Source of the DNA: Myrmaecium sp. VS I D KN 1
Lineage: Eukaryota > Ascomycota > Dothideomycetes > Valsariales > Valsariaceae
Direction of reading: 5' to 3'
Assembly (NCBI GenBank): GCA_019775845.1
Contig: JADQAV010000064.1
Coordinates: 1 to 64,000, forward strand
DNA length: 64,000 nt
Part shown: piece after piece, positions 1-12,271 of the stretch
How positions within the stretch are numbered: position 1 is the first letter of the stretch
Layout of the letters: the number at the start of each line of letters is the position of its first letter
The notes under the pieces: generated by a model
The model's input: the letters and a program-made list of their open reading frames with translations, nothing else
Told to the model about the DNA's origin: nothing
Databases searched by the model: none
Made by a program: the position numbers and the translations under genes

Positions 1-3000
1 TATAAATTAATATCTAAGGATCCCTAGTAAAGCGGCTTATAGAAGGAGCGCTAACCACCGGCTACGGTCGGGCGGTGTATATCCCATCCATCATCCCCCG
101 TTCCCGTCTCCCGTTTCCCGTCTTCGCTCACTAAATTTAGTTTTCCCTCCCTCGGGTTTCGGGTTTTTGACACGCAAGGGCGCCGCGCGCGTATGCTTGA
201 CTGTGTCGGGAGTGATCTCCGCGACGCTGTGCCCTACTAAGGTACGGGTACGGGGAAGGGGGGCGGAGGGGTGGGGGGGGGGGGGGGGGGGGGGNNCCCC
301 CCCCCCCCCCCCCCCCCCCCCCCGCGGAAGGAGGAGGATCCTGTGAGGACAGGAGGATGGATGGTTGATGCATGCCTTGGACGGCGGCTTCACGGGTGTT
401 ATCGGTGCTGTCTGATTGCGGCTGAGCACCCTTGGGTCTTTGGGCTTAGGTTCTTGTGATCGTGCTGGCGTGGTGATAGGTGCTTTGCTTCTGCACTGCT
501 GCTGACATCGCGGATGATCTTGATAGCGGCATGATTAGGAGACTGTTCGACTCTGACCTGGTATCTGATGTTGGCGGGTGCAGCTTTCTAATCTTTCCGC
601 TGCCTTGCTGCCTGTTGGCCTGCCCTTCCCAAATCTTTGTCGAGGCTGAAGGCCAAGTCTCGAGCGATGAGCATTGTGAATCACCTGAAAGGCTGCATAG
701 TGTCAAATGCTCCTATATAGCTCTCTCAGCATCACTACGTTCATATCCGCGAGACGGTATCGACTGGCTGTGACTGGTATATTCCATTTGCTCGATCTCG
801 AGCCGGGCGAGGAAGGATATGATGTTATATAATCGTCACGGGCAGAGGTTCCTCAATCATATGTCTCAAATGGCTCAAGTCCACTTAAGGCTTCCCTCGC
901 TTTCCCAGCATTACATTTGTATCGTGTTCATTGTTTCCTCGCTTCTGTTCTATCCTTCGTCCCAGTGGCAGACAGATCTCAAGCTCAGTGACTGACATGC
1001 GAGATAGAACGGATAGATCAAGGCAACACTCTAACCATACCTACATACATTACGCGGCAAATCGTCGCAGAAGTCTATAGTGCAATGCTGTTGCCTCAAC
1101 TTGCTCCTCTCTCCATCTGAAAATGACCATTGGAAGTATCCCTATTGCCATGCCAACTCGCTTACAGTGAAGGAGTGAACCCAATTCTGAATCCCAAGCG
1201 TTCAAATGGCTTAATCTACATGAAACATACCTCCACCCATAAGGGTGGGTTACTTAATAAATTAATTACTCCGTAACCTCCCCGCCCCCTTATGTCCTCG
1301 CTTGAAATTATATTGCATTAATCAATCTAGCTCACTCAAAACCCACAGTAAAGGAACCGGTCGCTTGTTTCTAACCTCCTGGATCGAATATAAGGGAAGG
1401 ATGGATCCTGGGCAGGTTAGCCGCTCTTCCACGCGCACTGGACGAGCGATCTCGCTACGGAGGTTTCAGGCGAAGGGCCATATGCAGACGAGATGAGGCT
1501 GATATGAGATAGGTCTATAGTGTCTCTTTAGGCTGTCATATAACCTCTCTCTGTCCTTCATCAGGCCCCTGCCTGCTGCGGTAGATCACTCACAGCCACA
1601 GCCGGATGGCAAATCTTCGCGGCTGTCAGTACTATTCGTAAAAGCACTCATTGGTGCTCATGGCAAATACTCATTTATGCACCGAGCCAGTTTTGAGCTT
1701 CTTCGCTGGTTTCTGTGGTGAAGTGTCATGGTTTTGTCTCTTCTGAGTGCGCCTTTCTTGGGGATAGACTGTACTAGAAGCGGAGATGTCTTTGGGAAGA
1801 AGAAGTCTCTCTCTTCTTAGGCAGGCTACGAGGGGGAAATGGCCATTTACCTGTGTCAAAGGGGTGGGGGGAAGGGCAATCGTCTTCACTGCGCGGTTGC
1901 TTAACTAGGGAGAGAGGTTGTCTTTCACCACCGTACGTACAGAACCAAGAACAACCCCCCCCCCCACCCCCCCCCCCCCGACTCAGCGTCCAGCCATTCG
2001 GAGAGACCCCAAGCCTCGCTTCTTGTCTTGTCCTGCCTGCCTACCTGCGAGCAAGCTGCAGTACATCCGAAGGTATGGGCCCTTCGCTCGCTTGACATTA
2101 CCTCCTTCCATCCCACGCCCTCCCATCCCTCTGGGAAGCCTTTGCGGCCCAGCACATCTAATACCCTTCCGCGGGGATTCCCACGTCTGCGGTCCTTCAA
2201 CGACCGTTGATGTCTCCTTTCCACCACCGTTACGCCGCTTCCCTGCATCCGCCTAACCCACCTGGAAGGCTCGCCCAAAGGAAAGGAAAGGGGGAGGGGA
2301 GGAAGCGGGCGTGACTCAAACCATCCCAGCGTTTGTCGATACGAGCATCGCTTCCAACAACCGGTCCTCTGGGTTTCAGTCCCGAGAGGATATAGCATGG
2401 GTTTTCTTTTGCTTTAGTCTGTGTGTGTATGAGTGTGATGAAGGGGGGGCCGGAGGATTGGTGGGAGATGAAGGTGTCATAACGGCTGGAGTTCATGTAA
2501 GCTTCCACCTCCCTCCATCTCTCTCTGTCGGCACTGTGTATGCCCATCACCGCATAGGCGAGGCTCGGAGAGTTATATCTGAACATGTGACCGGGGTGTT
2601 ATTGCATGGTTTCACCGCAGACCGTTGACCCAGTGCTTTTATTACCCGAACCAACGGTCTACAGAGCAGGAACGCCCGTGAGGCATTGAGACGACCGTCA
2701 CTGTGATTGAGCAAGGCATCAACGCTGCTGCATGATGTCGGCTATGACCTCAGGGATATATATGGAATTAAATTCATGTACAGCAGTCGTCTGCTCAAAC
2801 TCAGCCTTAACGGACGGGTGACGCCACCGCCACCTCGCGTCCGTCCGTCCGTCAACCATTCCCCGCCTTCTGCCTGTGGCGTCTGCTGTGTTTGTTTGTC
2901 TGCCTAATACGACTGTAGAAGCCTCATAGCCAGTTCGAGTTTACTAGCGACCTTCACTTGTGAGAGTGATGGCAAATAGCTCACTTATATTACGATATCT

Positions 3001-4314
3001 ACCTGCAGCGCCCTCGGAAATCGAGCGAACGTCTCCGGGCGGAACGACCTCTCACAAGCGTTCCCAGTCAGCAATATATCTTTGCCAGTTTCCATTGCAT
3101 CCCTACCGACCTCACCTACTACCAACCTACCTTAGTACATCCAACTCACTAACCTATAAATACCAGTCCATCCACTCACAAAAACAGAAACATACCAGAG
3201 GGGCTACTGCTTCGACCCCTCCTGTACCCACCCCTCCAATCGCCCCGCTCCTCCAGACCTTGCTCACCACTGACCACTCACATCCTTCTCCTGCACGACC
3301 TCCTCTCCTCCCTCCCTTCCCAGCTAGTCTCCGCGACCCCAGCCCCGACCCCGGCAGCGGAAACGGAAGCGGAAGTGGAAGCGGGAGTGGAGCCCTCGGC
3401 AATCCAGATGGCCGGAGCCTAGACGACGGTACGACGTTGGACGAATCTCCTGTGCCACCCAGCTTCCGCAGCCTCGCCTCCACCTCCGCCTCTCCTTCCA
3501 AGTTACTCCAGACCCAGCCCACCCCCGATGAGTGGCCCCCCAAACCGTGGTCTGGTAGCACAGCTCAAATCCATCTCCATCTCTCCAGGTACCCGCGCCT
3601 CTTCCTCCATCTCCACCTCTTCCTCCTTCTCCAGCCCACAGCAGTACCAAACCATCAAAGCAGAACCAGAAGCTGCACCAGAAGAGCCAACATCCTACAC
3701 CCATCCGTTCCCCAGACTCCCTACCCTCGCTCGCCGTCCGCGCCTGCCGGTACAGCCGTGGGATCCGTAGAGAAGAGGATCAGGAGGGGGTTCGGTCTTG
3801 TCCCGAGCTGGCCCCGCCCATGAAGGGTGTGTAGGGTGCGGCGTGTGGGACGGCAGTGAGTGAGGAATACTGAAGTACTGGCAGGGGAGGTTGAGGGTTG
3901 AGGGTGAGAGTTGAGGGTAAGGGTGAGAGTTGGAAGAAGGCGTGGAAAAGAGAAGAAGGAGCGTGCTGGGGTAGCGGGAGCGTCGAGACGAGTCAAGGGA
4001 TCCCGAAAACGAGTGTAACGCAGCAGTGACAATTGCGTGGAAGCGGTGGGAAGTGGAGATGGAGCGGATGGAGAAGTATCAAGATGGTTCCAGCGAGAAC
4101 GATGACGAATGGAGAGAAGGGTGGGAGAAGGCGGCTTGCAACTATTGGCGGATAATTCTTTACGTTCTTTGTAATTGATGGTAACACGCGGCTTATAGGA
4201 TCGACATGGTTATTGTACAGGTATTCGTGAGTAAGGGAAAAAACATCAAAGCATGGTGCCAGCCATTCAGTCATAACAAGATTCCCTCAAACTGCTTCCA
4301 TCGTGCAGTTTCAT
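1..4314. other. Gene-poor stretch, no supported gene
   Basis: I see no coding region with family-like composition here. The stretch has scattered low-complexity tracts, including a cytosine run near 1957-1979, a Gly/Ser-coding GC-rich patch near 3355-3400, and GAGGGT-like repeats near 3885-3935. A weak open frame on the plus strand (about 2969-3823) is discussed under the rejected items. The assembly join at 273-323 is listed separately. Confidence 0.6.
273..323. other. Poly-G / NN / poly-C assembly join
   Basis: A run of 22 G (273-294) is followed by two undetermined bases (295-296) and then 27 C (297-323). The two arms are exact reverse complements. A natural homopolymer inverted repeat of this form is very unlikely. 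Joining two read or contig ends that both finish in poly-G sequencing artefact explains it better, so the flanks may not be adjacent in the real chromosome. Confidence 0.85.
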
Positions 4315-5628
4315 CTAGAGGTAAGTCCTCAGAGCCTTCTCGAGGACAACCGCACCAACACCAACAGCAGCAACGGTCAAAGTCCAGGGGTTGGTAACCT
4401 CACTGGGCTTGGGCCAGAAGCTGTTCTTCTCCTTCTTGTACTCTTGAAGCTCAGCATACTTGGCTGGGTTCTCCTTCAAGTACTTGTCGGCTTGGTGGGA
4501 CTCAGTTTCCTTGTCACCGCCGTAGAAGCGAAGGTAGAGGTAGTTGGCAATCGGGCCAAGGAGAGCGACAGGGTTGAGGAGGTTGGCGCTGTACAGGAGC
4601 AGAGGAACCGAGGCATGGATCAAGGTGTCACCGAGGTAGCTAGATTTTGTTAGCAGAATGACTCAGGTGGGCAAGCACTTCGAGATGACTTACTTAGGGT
4701 GACGGACGACGCTCCAGACGCCAGAGCGGTTCAGGTCGTTGCGGCCCTGCTTCTGGTGGGAAGCAAGCTGGGAATCGGCAAAGAACTCAAGCGCAAGGCC
4801 GGAGCCAAAGAGGAAGGCAGCAACGGCGCGAGCGACTTCAGCGTACTCTGGAACCGAAGCGACAGCGCTGGAAACAGGGGCCCGGAACGGAAGGACGTAA
4901 GGAAGCGAGATGAGAGTCTGGAAGATGACCTCAGGAGCAAACAGCTTCAAGGCAGTCTTGTTCCAGAACTCAGGGTCGCTCTTCTTCGCAGCTTCGTACC
5001 TCGGGTCGTCCCGGCCACGCTTGATGCTGCGAGAAGCGATGCGGTAGAAGAGCCGGCCTCCCCAGGCAGTGACGACACCGAGAAGGAGCTTTTCCGGGTA
5101 GGTGATGGTAGACCATGCAGTCTTGACGTCCAGTCCATCGTAAACGATCCGCGTGCCCAAAGCGCTCCACCAAGCGTTGAGGACAGGAGCAGAAGGCCAA
5201 GCCCAGTCCTTGAGCTCGGCCCGGTCGGTTGCACGTCCAGCGGCGTAGGCGATCAGGGTCAAGCCGGAGTGAAGACCAAGCGAAGGAAGGATGGTCGACT
5301 GAAGGATTCCGACGCTGGTGTAGCGGATCGGATTGGTAGGGCGGGAGGAGAAATGCGAGGCTAGACGATCCTGCTCCGCGCCCGAAGCCACGCCCCCAGC
5401 CTTCCAGGGCGAGGAGACAGGCTCGGCTGGGACGGGGTTGTCGGGACGCAAGCTCCAGTGGGAAGCGTATCGGTCTTGTTCCGCACCGGAGCCCTGCGGG
5501 AGAGGAATCTTGATGTCGGAGGTGGTCGGGTTGTTGGCATTGCTGCCGAAGTGGGAGGCGTAGCGGTCCTGCTCGGCCGCCGAGTTGGACGGGTTGTCCT
5601 TGGATTTGAAAATGTCGCCGAGAGCCAT
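4315..5628 (-). CDS. DUF1295 / steroid 5-alpha-reductase-like membrane protein
   Basis: There are two exons, 5628-4694 and 4639-4315. The 54 bp intron has donor GTAAGT and acceptor TAG, and the product is 419 aa. Splicing recreates the motif RHPNYLGD (preceded by SGVWSVV) across the junction. This is the signature of the DUF1295 family, related to the C-terminal domain of steroid 5-alpha reductases and to isoprenylcysteine methyltransferases, and it supports both the intron and the family call. Several hydrophobic segments lie between about residue 105 and the C-terminus, so it is a multi-pass membrane protein, probably of the ER. The first 105 residues are hydrophilic and carry three copies of an AEQDR-(Y/L)-ASH motif (near residues 18, 49 and 83), each followed by an NP pair. 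The substrate is unknown. The ATG at 5628 is the first in frame after the TATA-like element and gives the N-terminus MALGDIFKSK. Confidence 0.85.
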
Positions 5629-6248
5629 GATGGCAGACGTGAGTGAAGCAGTCGGATTCGTTGGGTCGAGGGCGGCAGAAGAGGGGAAGGGGGGAGCTTT
5701 ATTTAAAGAGCTTCTACCCCAGCCCTCCCTGGCGATGAAGTGGTTATGACGTAGGTCGCCCAATCAACGTGCACGGCCGGTTGCGCAAGGCTCGATCGAC
5801 GGATGCCTGATGATGCCTTGCGGTGCCTAGCGCAGTTCCGAGCCGAGCCATCCTGAATAGGGACTGCCCTGAATCATCAAGCGGACAAGCAACGCATGGT
5901 CAGGATGCACAGCCAGTCGCCCGGAAAATGTATAAACATTATGCATTGCTCATCGAAGGAATGAAAAACGCCTGTTGACCCCCTAGTGCCCTCACCATGA
6001 CTCCCCACCGATACGCCAGACGTAAAGGAACATGGGAAACTCATGAAAGGTATGTTGTAATTGTACACAAACCCACATTCCCTTCCCCTTATCTCCATCT
6101 GGTATGAGGGGAAGAAGAAGGAGGGGAAAATAGAAAGGAAGAAAAGGCAAAAAGAGGCCTTTTGAGAAGGCCGATGCAACCAAGGTATGTGTATCCCCAA
6201 TCACCCATATGTCACCCATGAAAACCAACACCAGAACCAACCGGAATC
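5629..6248. other. Intergenic: promoter of DUF1295 gene and kinesin 3' flank
   Basis: This 620 bp spacer separates two minus-strand genes. Apart from the TATA/CCAAT elements it contains a purine-rich plus strand around 6105-6160. No coding region is supported. Confidence 0.5.
5698..5768 (-). promoter_or_regulatory. TATA-like and CCAAT elements of the DUF1295 gene
   Basis: On the minus strand a TTTAAATAAA element lies at 5707-5698, about 70-80 bp before the ATG at 5628. A CCCAATCA box (readable in either orientation) with a nearby TGACGT half-site lies at 5748-5765. Spacing fits a fungal core promoter. No functional evidence is available from sequence. Confidence 0.35.
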
Positions 6249-9200
6249 TCACCTCCACACTGACTTGGGACCTCCAGGAGCCGTGGCACTTGCCATGCTT
6301 GCCCGGACCCGGACGGCGCCCGCTGCTCCCGCTGTGCTGGCCGTCTCCACGGTCACCCGTCGGGGCTTCACCACCGGCGCCGTCCGAGGACTCAGCACCG
6401 ACGACTCGCCCGTCCCCGTCCCGCTGCCGTTGATCTTAAGACCCATACGGCGCGCCTGCCCCACGCTGAACAAGCCCCCGGTCTCGCCGCCGGGCGGGCT
6501 TGCACTGGTAGCTGTGGGGGACCGGCGACGATGGACGCGCGTAGCGGTGTTACTGCTGCCGACCGAGGATGTCGAGTTACGTTTCAAGGCACTGCGGATC
6601 CTCTTGGCGTCATCACGGCCCAGTTTGAGGCTGCCGCCTCCGGTAGAGGTGCCGCTAGCAGTGCGGTGGCGGGGCTTCCCATTGTCTTCATCTGAGGAGC
6701 TGGACCCTTGAGCCGCGCATTCGGAGGCTGCGGTGCCGTCGGAGATGATGGTACTTTCCACAGAGCGGAGCGGGGAAGGTTGCGGAGCAATGTTGGTGGG
6801 AACTTCGCGGAGAGGCGAGCCACCGCCGCTCTCGGAATCGGAAGAATGCGATTGAGAATAGGAGTGGGAAGAGAGGAGGGAGCCCGACGGGGAACCATCG
6901 GACTTCTTGGTCAGGAAGCCCGTTTGGAAGCGCGAGGAACGTGCCGCAGGCTTCAGATCGATGGAGGTCTCCGGAGGAGGTGGAATGGGCGACGAGTTCT
7001 CCGGGTCAGAATGGAAGTTGACATTGGAAGACAGGGTGGGAGCGGGCAAGTCGATAGAAGAGCTGGTCGGCGCATCCTCAAAAGGTTGTGGGGTTGCCTG
7101 GAACTCTGCCAGTTCGCCGTCTTCGGTGTCATCTTTCCATCTCACGCCCCGTTTCGCGGGCTTGATCCCGTTTTTCTTTGGCGTGAACTGCACGATCTTC
7201 CTCGCGCCGCCCAGTTTTCTTCGCCTTGGGGAGCTCTTGGCCGGCGACGAGAATGCGGCCGCCTCCTTGAAGACTGGAGCAGCCGGCATCTTCATCGGAG
7301 AAGGGCCCATCAGATTGACAGGCTTCCTCCTCTTGGGCGTGCCCGCCTTGGTCGGAGCAAAGACCTCGGTGACCGGTAGTCCACCATCCGGCTTGATGAC
7401 TTGGCCAGTGGCGTCAGAGCAAGATTGGATGATCTTCCCTAATAATGATCGAGCAGCCTGTACCGCTTCTTCCTCATTCATCTGCGTGATCTGGTTCAAA
7501 ATGGCCACGGTCTCGAAGTGCGCTTGCAGGAGTACTTGCACGATAGCCGCGTCCCCTCCCTTGTCCATATCCAGCACACTGTGGTATGCCTCCCGGTCCG
7601 CAGTAGACTTCAAGAGCTCAGCTTCGCGCATCAAGCTCGCGGAGTCACTTCCATCTGTCGCTCCATCTGCCTCCTTCAACTGCCTCAATCCGGTCTGCAG
7701 AGCCGTTTCCAGAGCACGCGCCCAGTTGTTTTTCGCCAACCGCTGATGGTAATGTTGACGACTGGCCTCCAATTCGGCCTGAATCCCTAACGCCGTCTTG
7801 CGCATCGACGCGAGCCCCACCGGTGGTTCCTCATCCTCTCTTGTCTCACAAACCGTGTCAAACCCAGCGATCCACGCCGAAATGAGCGAGATGCGCCTCT
7901 CTACCTGCCGCAGCTTCTTCATCATATTCAGTCGCTCGTTGCGCTCCGGCGCCGAGTGCTCGTACGCAGCCCGGATTCGCATGATGCCCTCCTTTGCCAG
8001 ACCTTCCCTTTTCTCGCTCTGTTTCCTGAACTTAACGAAGGAACTGGCCTCGAAATCCTTCTGGGCTGCCTTGAGCTCATCAATCAATTGCCGCTGCTCA
8101 TCGATCTTCTTCAGATAATCCTTCACGTGACGGTTCACGTTGAACACGTTTCTCGTAACTTTCGTCTGGATGTTCTTGGCTCGGTTCGCATATCGGAGGG
8201 TGTTCTGCGTTTCATCGAAATGTGCGCTGGAGGGACTGACGCATACGATCATGACCGTACGACAGTTTCCGCCGAGTGAGAACTTGAGGAGACGTGTAAG
8301 CTTGGAATTGCGGTAAGGGATGTGGTTGCGCTTGCGCGGGTCGCAAAGGGCATTGATGCAGCTACCCAGAGCGAGCAACGATTTGTTGATGTTAGCACCT
8401 TCTAGTAACCGCTCGCCGCGGTTCTTGGTAACGCTGGCACGCTCGCTGCCCGCCAGATCGATGATGCTCAGCGTCGCCATAGTATGAGGCTCGTTGACAT
8501 CAGCGTTCCGGTCTTTCGTGGACACATTAATTTGTAGGACAGCGTGTGATCGGGAAGAGGTAGCGTTGGCTTCTGTCGGCGACATGGTCCGGTATTCGTT
8601 TCCTCGTACAATCATGTCCATGACCTCCTGTACGTTTTGAGGGTGATGGCTGGAAAGCCCAGCAACGGAGACGGTCTGATTAGCATCCTCCCGAAGCATA
8701 AGCGCTTGCTTACTTCCTCCGGGGACAAGCAAATCCCGAATGGTCTCGTTGTAAATCTCCAAATATGACAGCGAAATCTCGCACGTCTTCTCCTCGCTTT
8801 TCTCCTGTATCCGCTCGAACAGCTCTTGCATTGTGAGAAAGATGATACCGGGGTCTTGTGCGGTTCCTCTGCGAGACAATATAGTCAGCTCTTGCCCCGT
8901 CTAATCCACAGTGCGAATTAATCATCCACCTACGTGATCGTATGCGTCTTGCCACAACCCGTCGCACCATACGCGAAGACCGTGGCATTGTACCCCTCGA
9001 ACACGCTATCAAGCAGCGGCTTCGTAGTCGCCTCATAGACGTCCCCCTGCGTCGTATTCTCATCGAAGACGCGGTCGAAAGCGAACGTCTGATCCTTCAC
9101 CCGCTTTCCCTGCGGCACCACTGATCGCGAAAACCGCTGGATCGGGTTCTCCTCCGGAGGGTCGAAGATCCTACGTGTACCCGTTAGCACCCTTTGCTCT

Positions 9201-9448
9201 CTCTCTCTGGCTTGCGTCTTGGATGCGGATAGTGGGAAAGCTCCGTACAGGCATTTCTCGTCGAGCACCTTCAGCACCGGTCGGATGCCCTTCTGGCTGA
9301 GTTTCGGCGTGGGCGCGCTCGCGAGGGAGCCGTCGCCCAGGAACAGCGGACTCTCGTCGCACTTGGCGAGCTGTGCTGCCTCCCGAATCGTGAACGGACG
9401 AACGCGGACGGTGACGGAGATGGACGACGCGCCGTCCCTGGCGGCCAT
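6249..9448 (-). CDS. kipB: Kinesin-8 family motor protein (Kip3/KipB-like)
   Basis: Three exons (9448-9249, 9170-8934, 8868-6249) give 1018 aa. The N-terminal motor domain (about residues 8-395) has the P-loop GATGCGKTHT near 135, switch I NATSSRSHAV near 247 and switch II DLAGSE near 283. Splicing intron 1 gives the sequence CLIFDPPEENP, which matches how fungal kinesin-8 motors read here. The motor begins almost at the N-terminus and is followed by coiled-coil segments and a long basic Ser/Pro-rich tail, the layout of plus-end-directed, microtubule-depolymerising kinesin-8 proteins that act in spindle length control and nuclear positioning. The ATG at 9448 is preferred because the slightly longer frame begins with TTG. 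Intron 2 (8933-8869) has donor GTAGGT and acceptor CAG. Intron 1 (9248-9171) is 78 bp, has branch site GCTAAC, and contains no in-frame stop. Confidence 0.93.
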
Positions 9449-10129
9449 GCTGGGCAACTAGCAAAGGGAAAAAAAATGAAGTTGTAGGTTTCTCAGAGGT
9501 CTTTCTAGAGTTGGCGTCTCTCTGGAAGGGGGGGTATCTTGTCGTCTCCTTCCTCCGGAGGTATTGGTGGTCTGGTCGAACTTGAGTGCTCTATTCGGGA
9601 CTGTTGTTCGCCGAGGTGTTGATTTTCGGTTGCTGCAGTCAACATGGTGCTGTTTCCGTTCTAGTGCGCCGCGCCAAGTAACAAGCCCCAGGGGAATTGT
9701 CCCCTTGTGCCCTTAACCCCTGAGAATCTGCAACACAACTCGAGTGACACACTCTAATTCACAAAGTTTGTCGCTGATTCGACCCGATAGTAACTCGAAA
9801 GTCGTATGGTTTGGTGCACTTCCAGACATAGAGAGACCCAGATAACGGATATTCCGGAATGAAATTCAATGATCACATTTGTAGCCTATCCATAATGAAG
9901 TATACGGACGAAGATGTGAAAGCCTCGTGATTAGCAGCCATTATATCCATCCTTCCTCTGGTCATTTTAACGGATCCGATATTTTATGGAGCGGGTTGAG
10001 GTAAACTCAATATATCCGAAGGCAGAAACACAAAGCGAGGAGCGCTTTACATGAAAGCCTGCCCCTCTGCCCATCCATAAACAAGAAAGACGCATCCGAA
10101 GCACTAAGTACTTAATCCACATCCGCTCT
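9449..10129. other. Intergenic between kinesin-8 and POB3
   Basis: This 680 bp spacer holds the kinesin 5' flank and the POB3 3' flank. No gene or clear regulatory box is visible; the composition is unremarkable. Confidence 0.5.
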
Positions 10130-12271
10130 CTACTTACCCGTCTTCGCCTTTTTCTTCGGCCGCTCATCCTCCATCTCCGCATCCTCATCACCCTCATCAT
10201 CATCCTCCGCATCCTCCATCTCCTCGTCGCTGCCGGAGCCCGAGCTCACGTGATCCGAGTCGTACTCCTCCGCGACGTCGGACTCGGAGTCGGCCTGGAA
10301 GTCCTCGTCGACGGACTCGTCGTCCTCGTCGGCCGAGCCGCGCACGCCGCCCGCCTCCTCCTCGTCCGACGACGCCAGTTCTTCCTCCTTGAGCGCGGCC
10401 GCGAGAAGGGCGCCCGACTTTCGAAAGTATCGTGGGAACTAAGTGTCAGCGGGATGGCATGATCTGGAAACTTTCCAACGGATGGGGGGGTTGGGGGGAA
10501 GGGAAAAGCTTACGTCGTCTGACATCTCGTTCTTGACCTTGATGCCTTTGATCTTGAAAAACTCTTCGAGGCGGGGTTGCTCTTCACTGTAAAGCACATG
10601 GTATTAGCACTTTGATATCCCACTGCCAGGTACTACGCGTTTCGAGGAGGGAAAGTCGCATACCGGTTGATGTTGCTGAACTGAGTCTCTCCACCATTCT
10701 TCTGGTGCACTGTAAGATCGAATGTGCGGCTCGCAGACACGGCGCCTCCAACACGGCTGAGCGTGACCTTCGACACCTGGTCGAATGAGATGTACGTCGC
10801 GGGCTTAGGCACAAACATGAAAGATTTGTCCAGACAGAACAAGTGACCCTCGTTCGCCTTGATGGAACACTTAACGCCAGCCTGGTTATGATGGCTGATG
10901 AAGTCCTTGGACGGACCGAGCAGACGCTTGCCGGTCAAACCGCGGAGAATCTGGGAGATACAGCTGGCAATCGGCATCTCGTAATGCGGCAAGAGCTTGC
11001 CGTCATACTCGGTCTTGATCTGCTCTTCAGTAAGGTTGAGATCGATGCTGACCTCCTCGTCGCGCTTGAACTGCATGACCAAGAACGGGTAGCGGGTTTG
11101 ACCCTGTCGAAGGGGCGGGTCGAGGCCGATGGTGATGAGGTTGTGCATGTCGTCCGGCTTCGGCAGAAGCATGAACTTCTTGATCGAGTCGTACTGGATC
11201 TTGTAGTCGTACGTCTTACCACGTAAGCGGAAGGACTTCTCGTAAAGATCGATATCGAAACGACCTCTGTCCAAAAGTTAGCGTCATATCGGGCCAATGT
11301 CCTGCGTGATCAACCCACCTGGGCGTAAGATGCAGGATATCCAAGAACGTCGCAATCGCGTCGCCTGCCACCTCGCCAATATCCGCCTTCTCCATGAGTG
11401 TATCGTAGAACAGATTCGCCGCATTCTGTTCCTCCCCATCCTCCTCATCGCCGCTCGCCACCTCCTCGCCATCCTCCCTCTTCTCCTTCTTCGTCGCCGT
11501 TCCGGGGATATAAAACCTCATCTCAACCAACTGATCGCGGGCCCCTCCCGCCTTCCTCCCCTTCCCTCTCGCACCGCCCAACGCCCCGTTCGTTCCAGTC
11601 TCGTCGCCCTCTCCCGGAAGCGAAAACTCCACCGCCACCTCATTCTTTCCCGCCAAATTCGTGTTCGACACCTCCGTGTACGGAATCTCAAAGGCCGGCC
11701 GGTTCTGCACGTTGAAGGAGAGCTCCGCCTTGCCGAAGTCCGCCTTGCCCCAGTTCCATCCGCGCAACGCGTGCTCCCTCGTCTCCAGGTTCACTCCGTA
11801 CCAGTTCTTGAAGATTTTGCTGAGGCGGTCGAGGTCCTGTGGTAGTTAAAAACGTCAGTCGCCACGCCCTAAACCCCGAGCAACGGGTGCAAAGAAGAAG
11901 TGATTTTACCTCCTGCTGAAACCCATCCAACTGCACCACGCCCGCGCTGCGGGTATACAGCTTGATCTCGTACCCCCGCGCCGCGCGACTCCACTGCGCC
12001 TGCACGATCTGATCCTTGTCCAGCGGGAACACCTCGCCGCCGCCCGCGGGCTTCCACGCGAACCCGTTGCCCGCGAAGCGGCACGGACCGGCCTTCGCCG
12101 ACAGGTCCAGGTAGATGTTGTCGAAGGATTCCTGTGTGGCGGGGAGAAAACTGGTCAGCGGGACTTTTTTCACGACATGGAAACGACTTCCCTTGATCAC
12201 TGCAGAATACGCGAAGGCTGTAGTGGAAGAGCAAACGGATGTGAGCGATCACTGACCTTGATGTCCGACAT
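10130..12271 (-). CDS. POB3: FACT complex subunit Pob3 (SSRP1-like histone chaperone)
   Basis: Six exons (12271-12257, 12131-11910, 11836-11319, 11266-10664, 10586-10514, 10438-10130) give 579 aa, the usual length for fungal Pob3. Order of parts: N-terminal dimerisation/PH-like region starting MSDIK-ESFDNIYLDL; the SSRP1 middle domain with RGRFDIDLYEKSF and the KIQYDSIKKF block, followed by a second PH fold; then an acidic tail rich in Asp, Glu and Ser that ends in a short basic stretch PKKKAKTGK. No HMG box follows the tail, as in fungi, where HMG function is supplied by Nhp6. With Spt16 it forms FACT, which reorganises nucleosomes during transcription and replication in the nucleus. The first coding exon is only 15 nt. 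The start of the last exon could instead lie 15 nt further downstream (AAG acceptor); both choices keep frame. Confidence 0.95.

Noticed and set aside
2969-3823. Open plus-strand frame with a Gly/Ser repeat (GSGNGSGSGSGSG) and a DEWPPKPW block
   Set aside because: It begins in AT-rich noncoding-like sequence, is mostly Pro/Ser/Leu low complexity, has competing frames on both strands, and shows no domain. It could be part of a spliced gene, but I cannot place splice sites with confidence.
6907-7746. A 279-codon plus-strand frame opposite the kinesin gene
   Set aside because: Antisense to a confidently identified kinesin-8 exon; its composition follows from the codons of the real gene.
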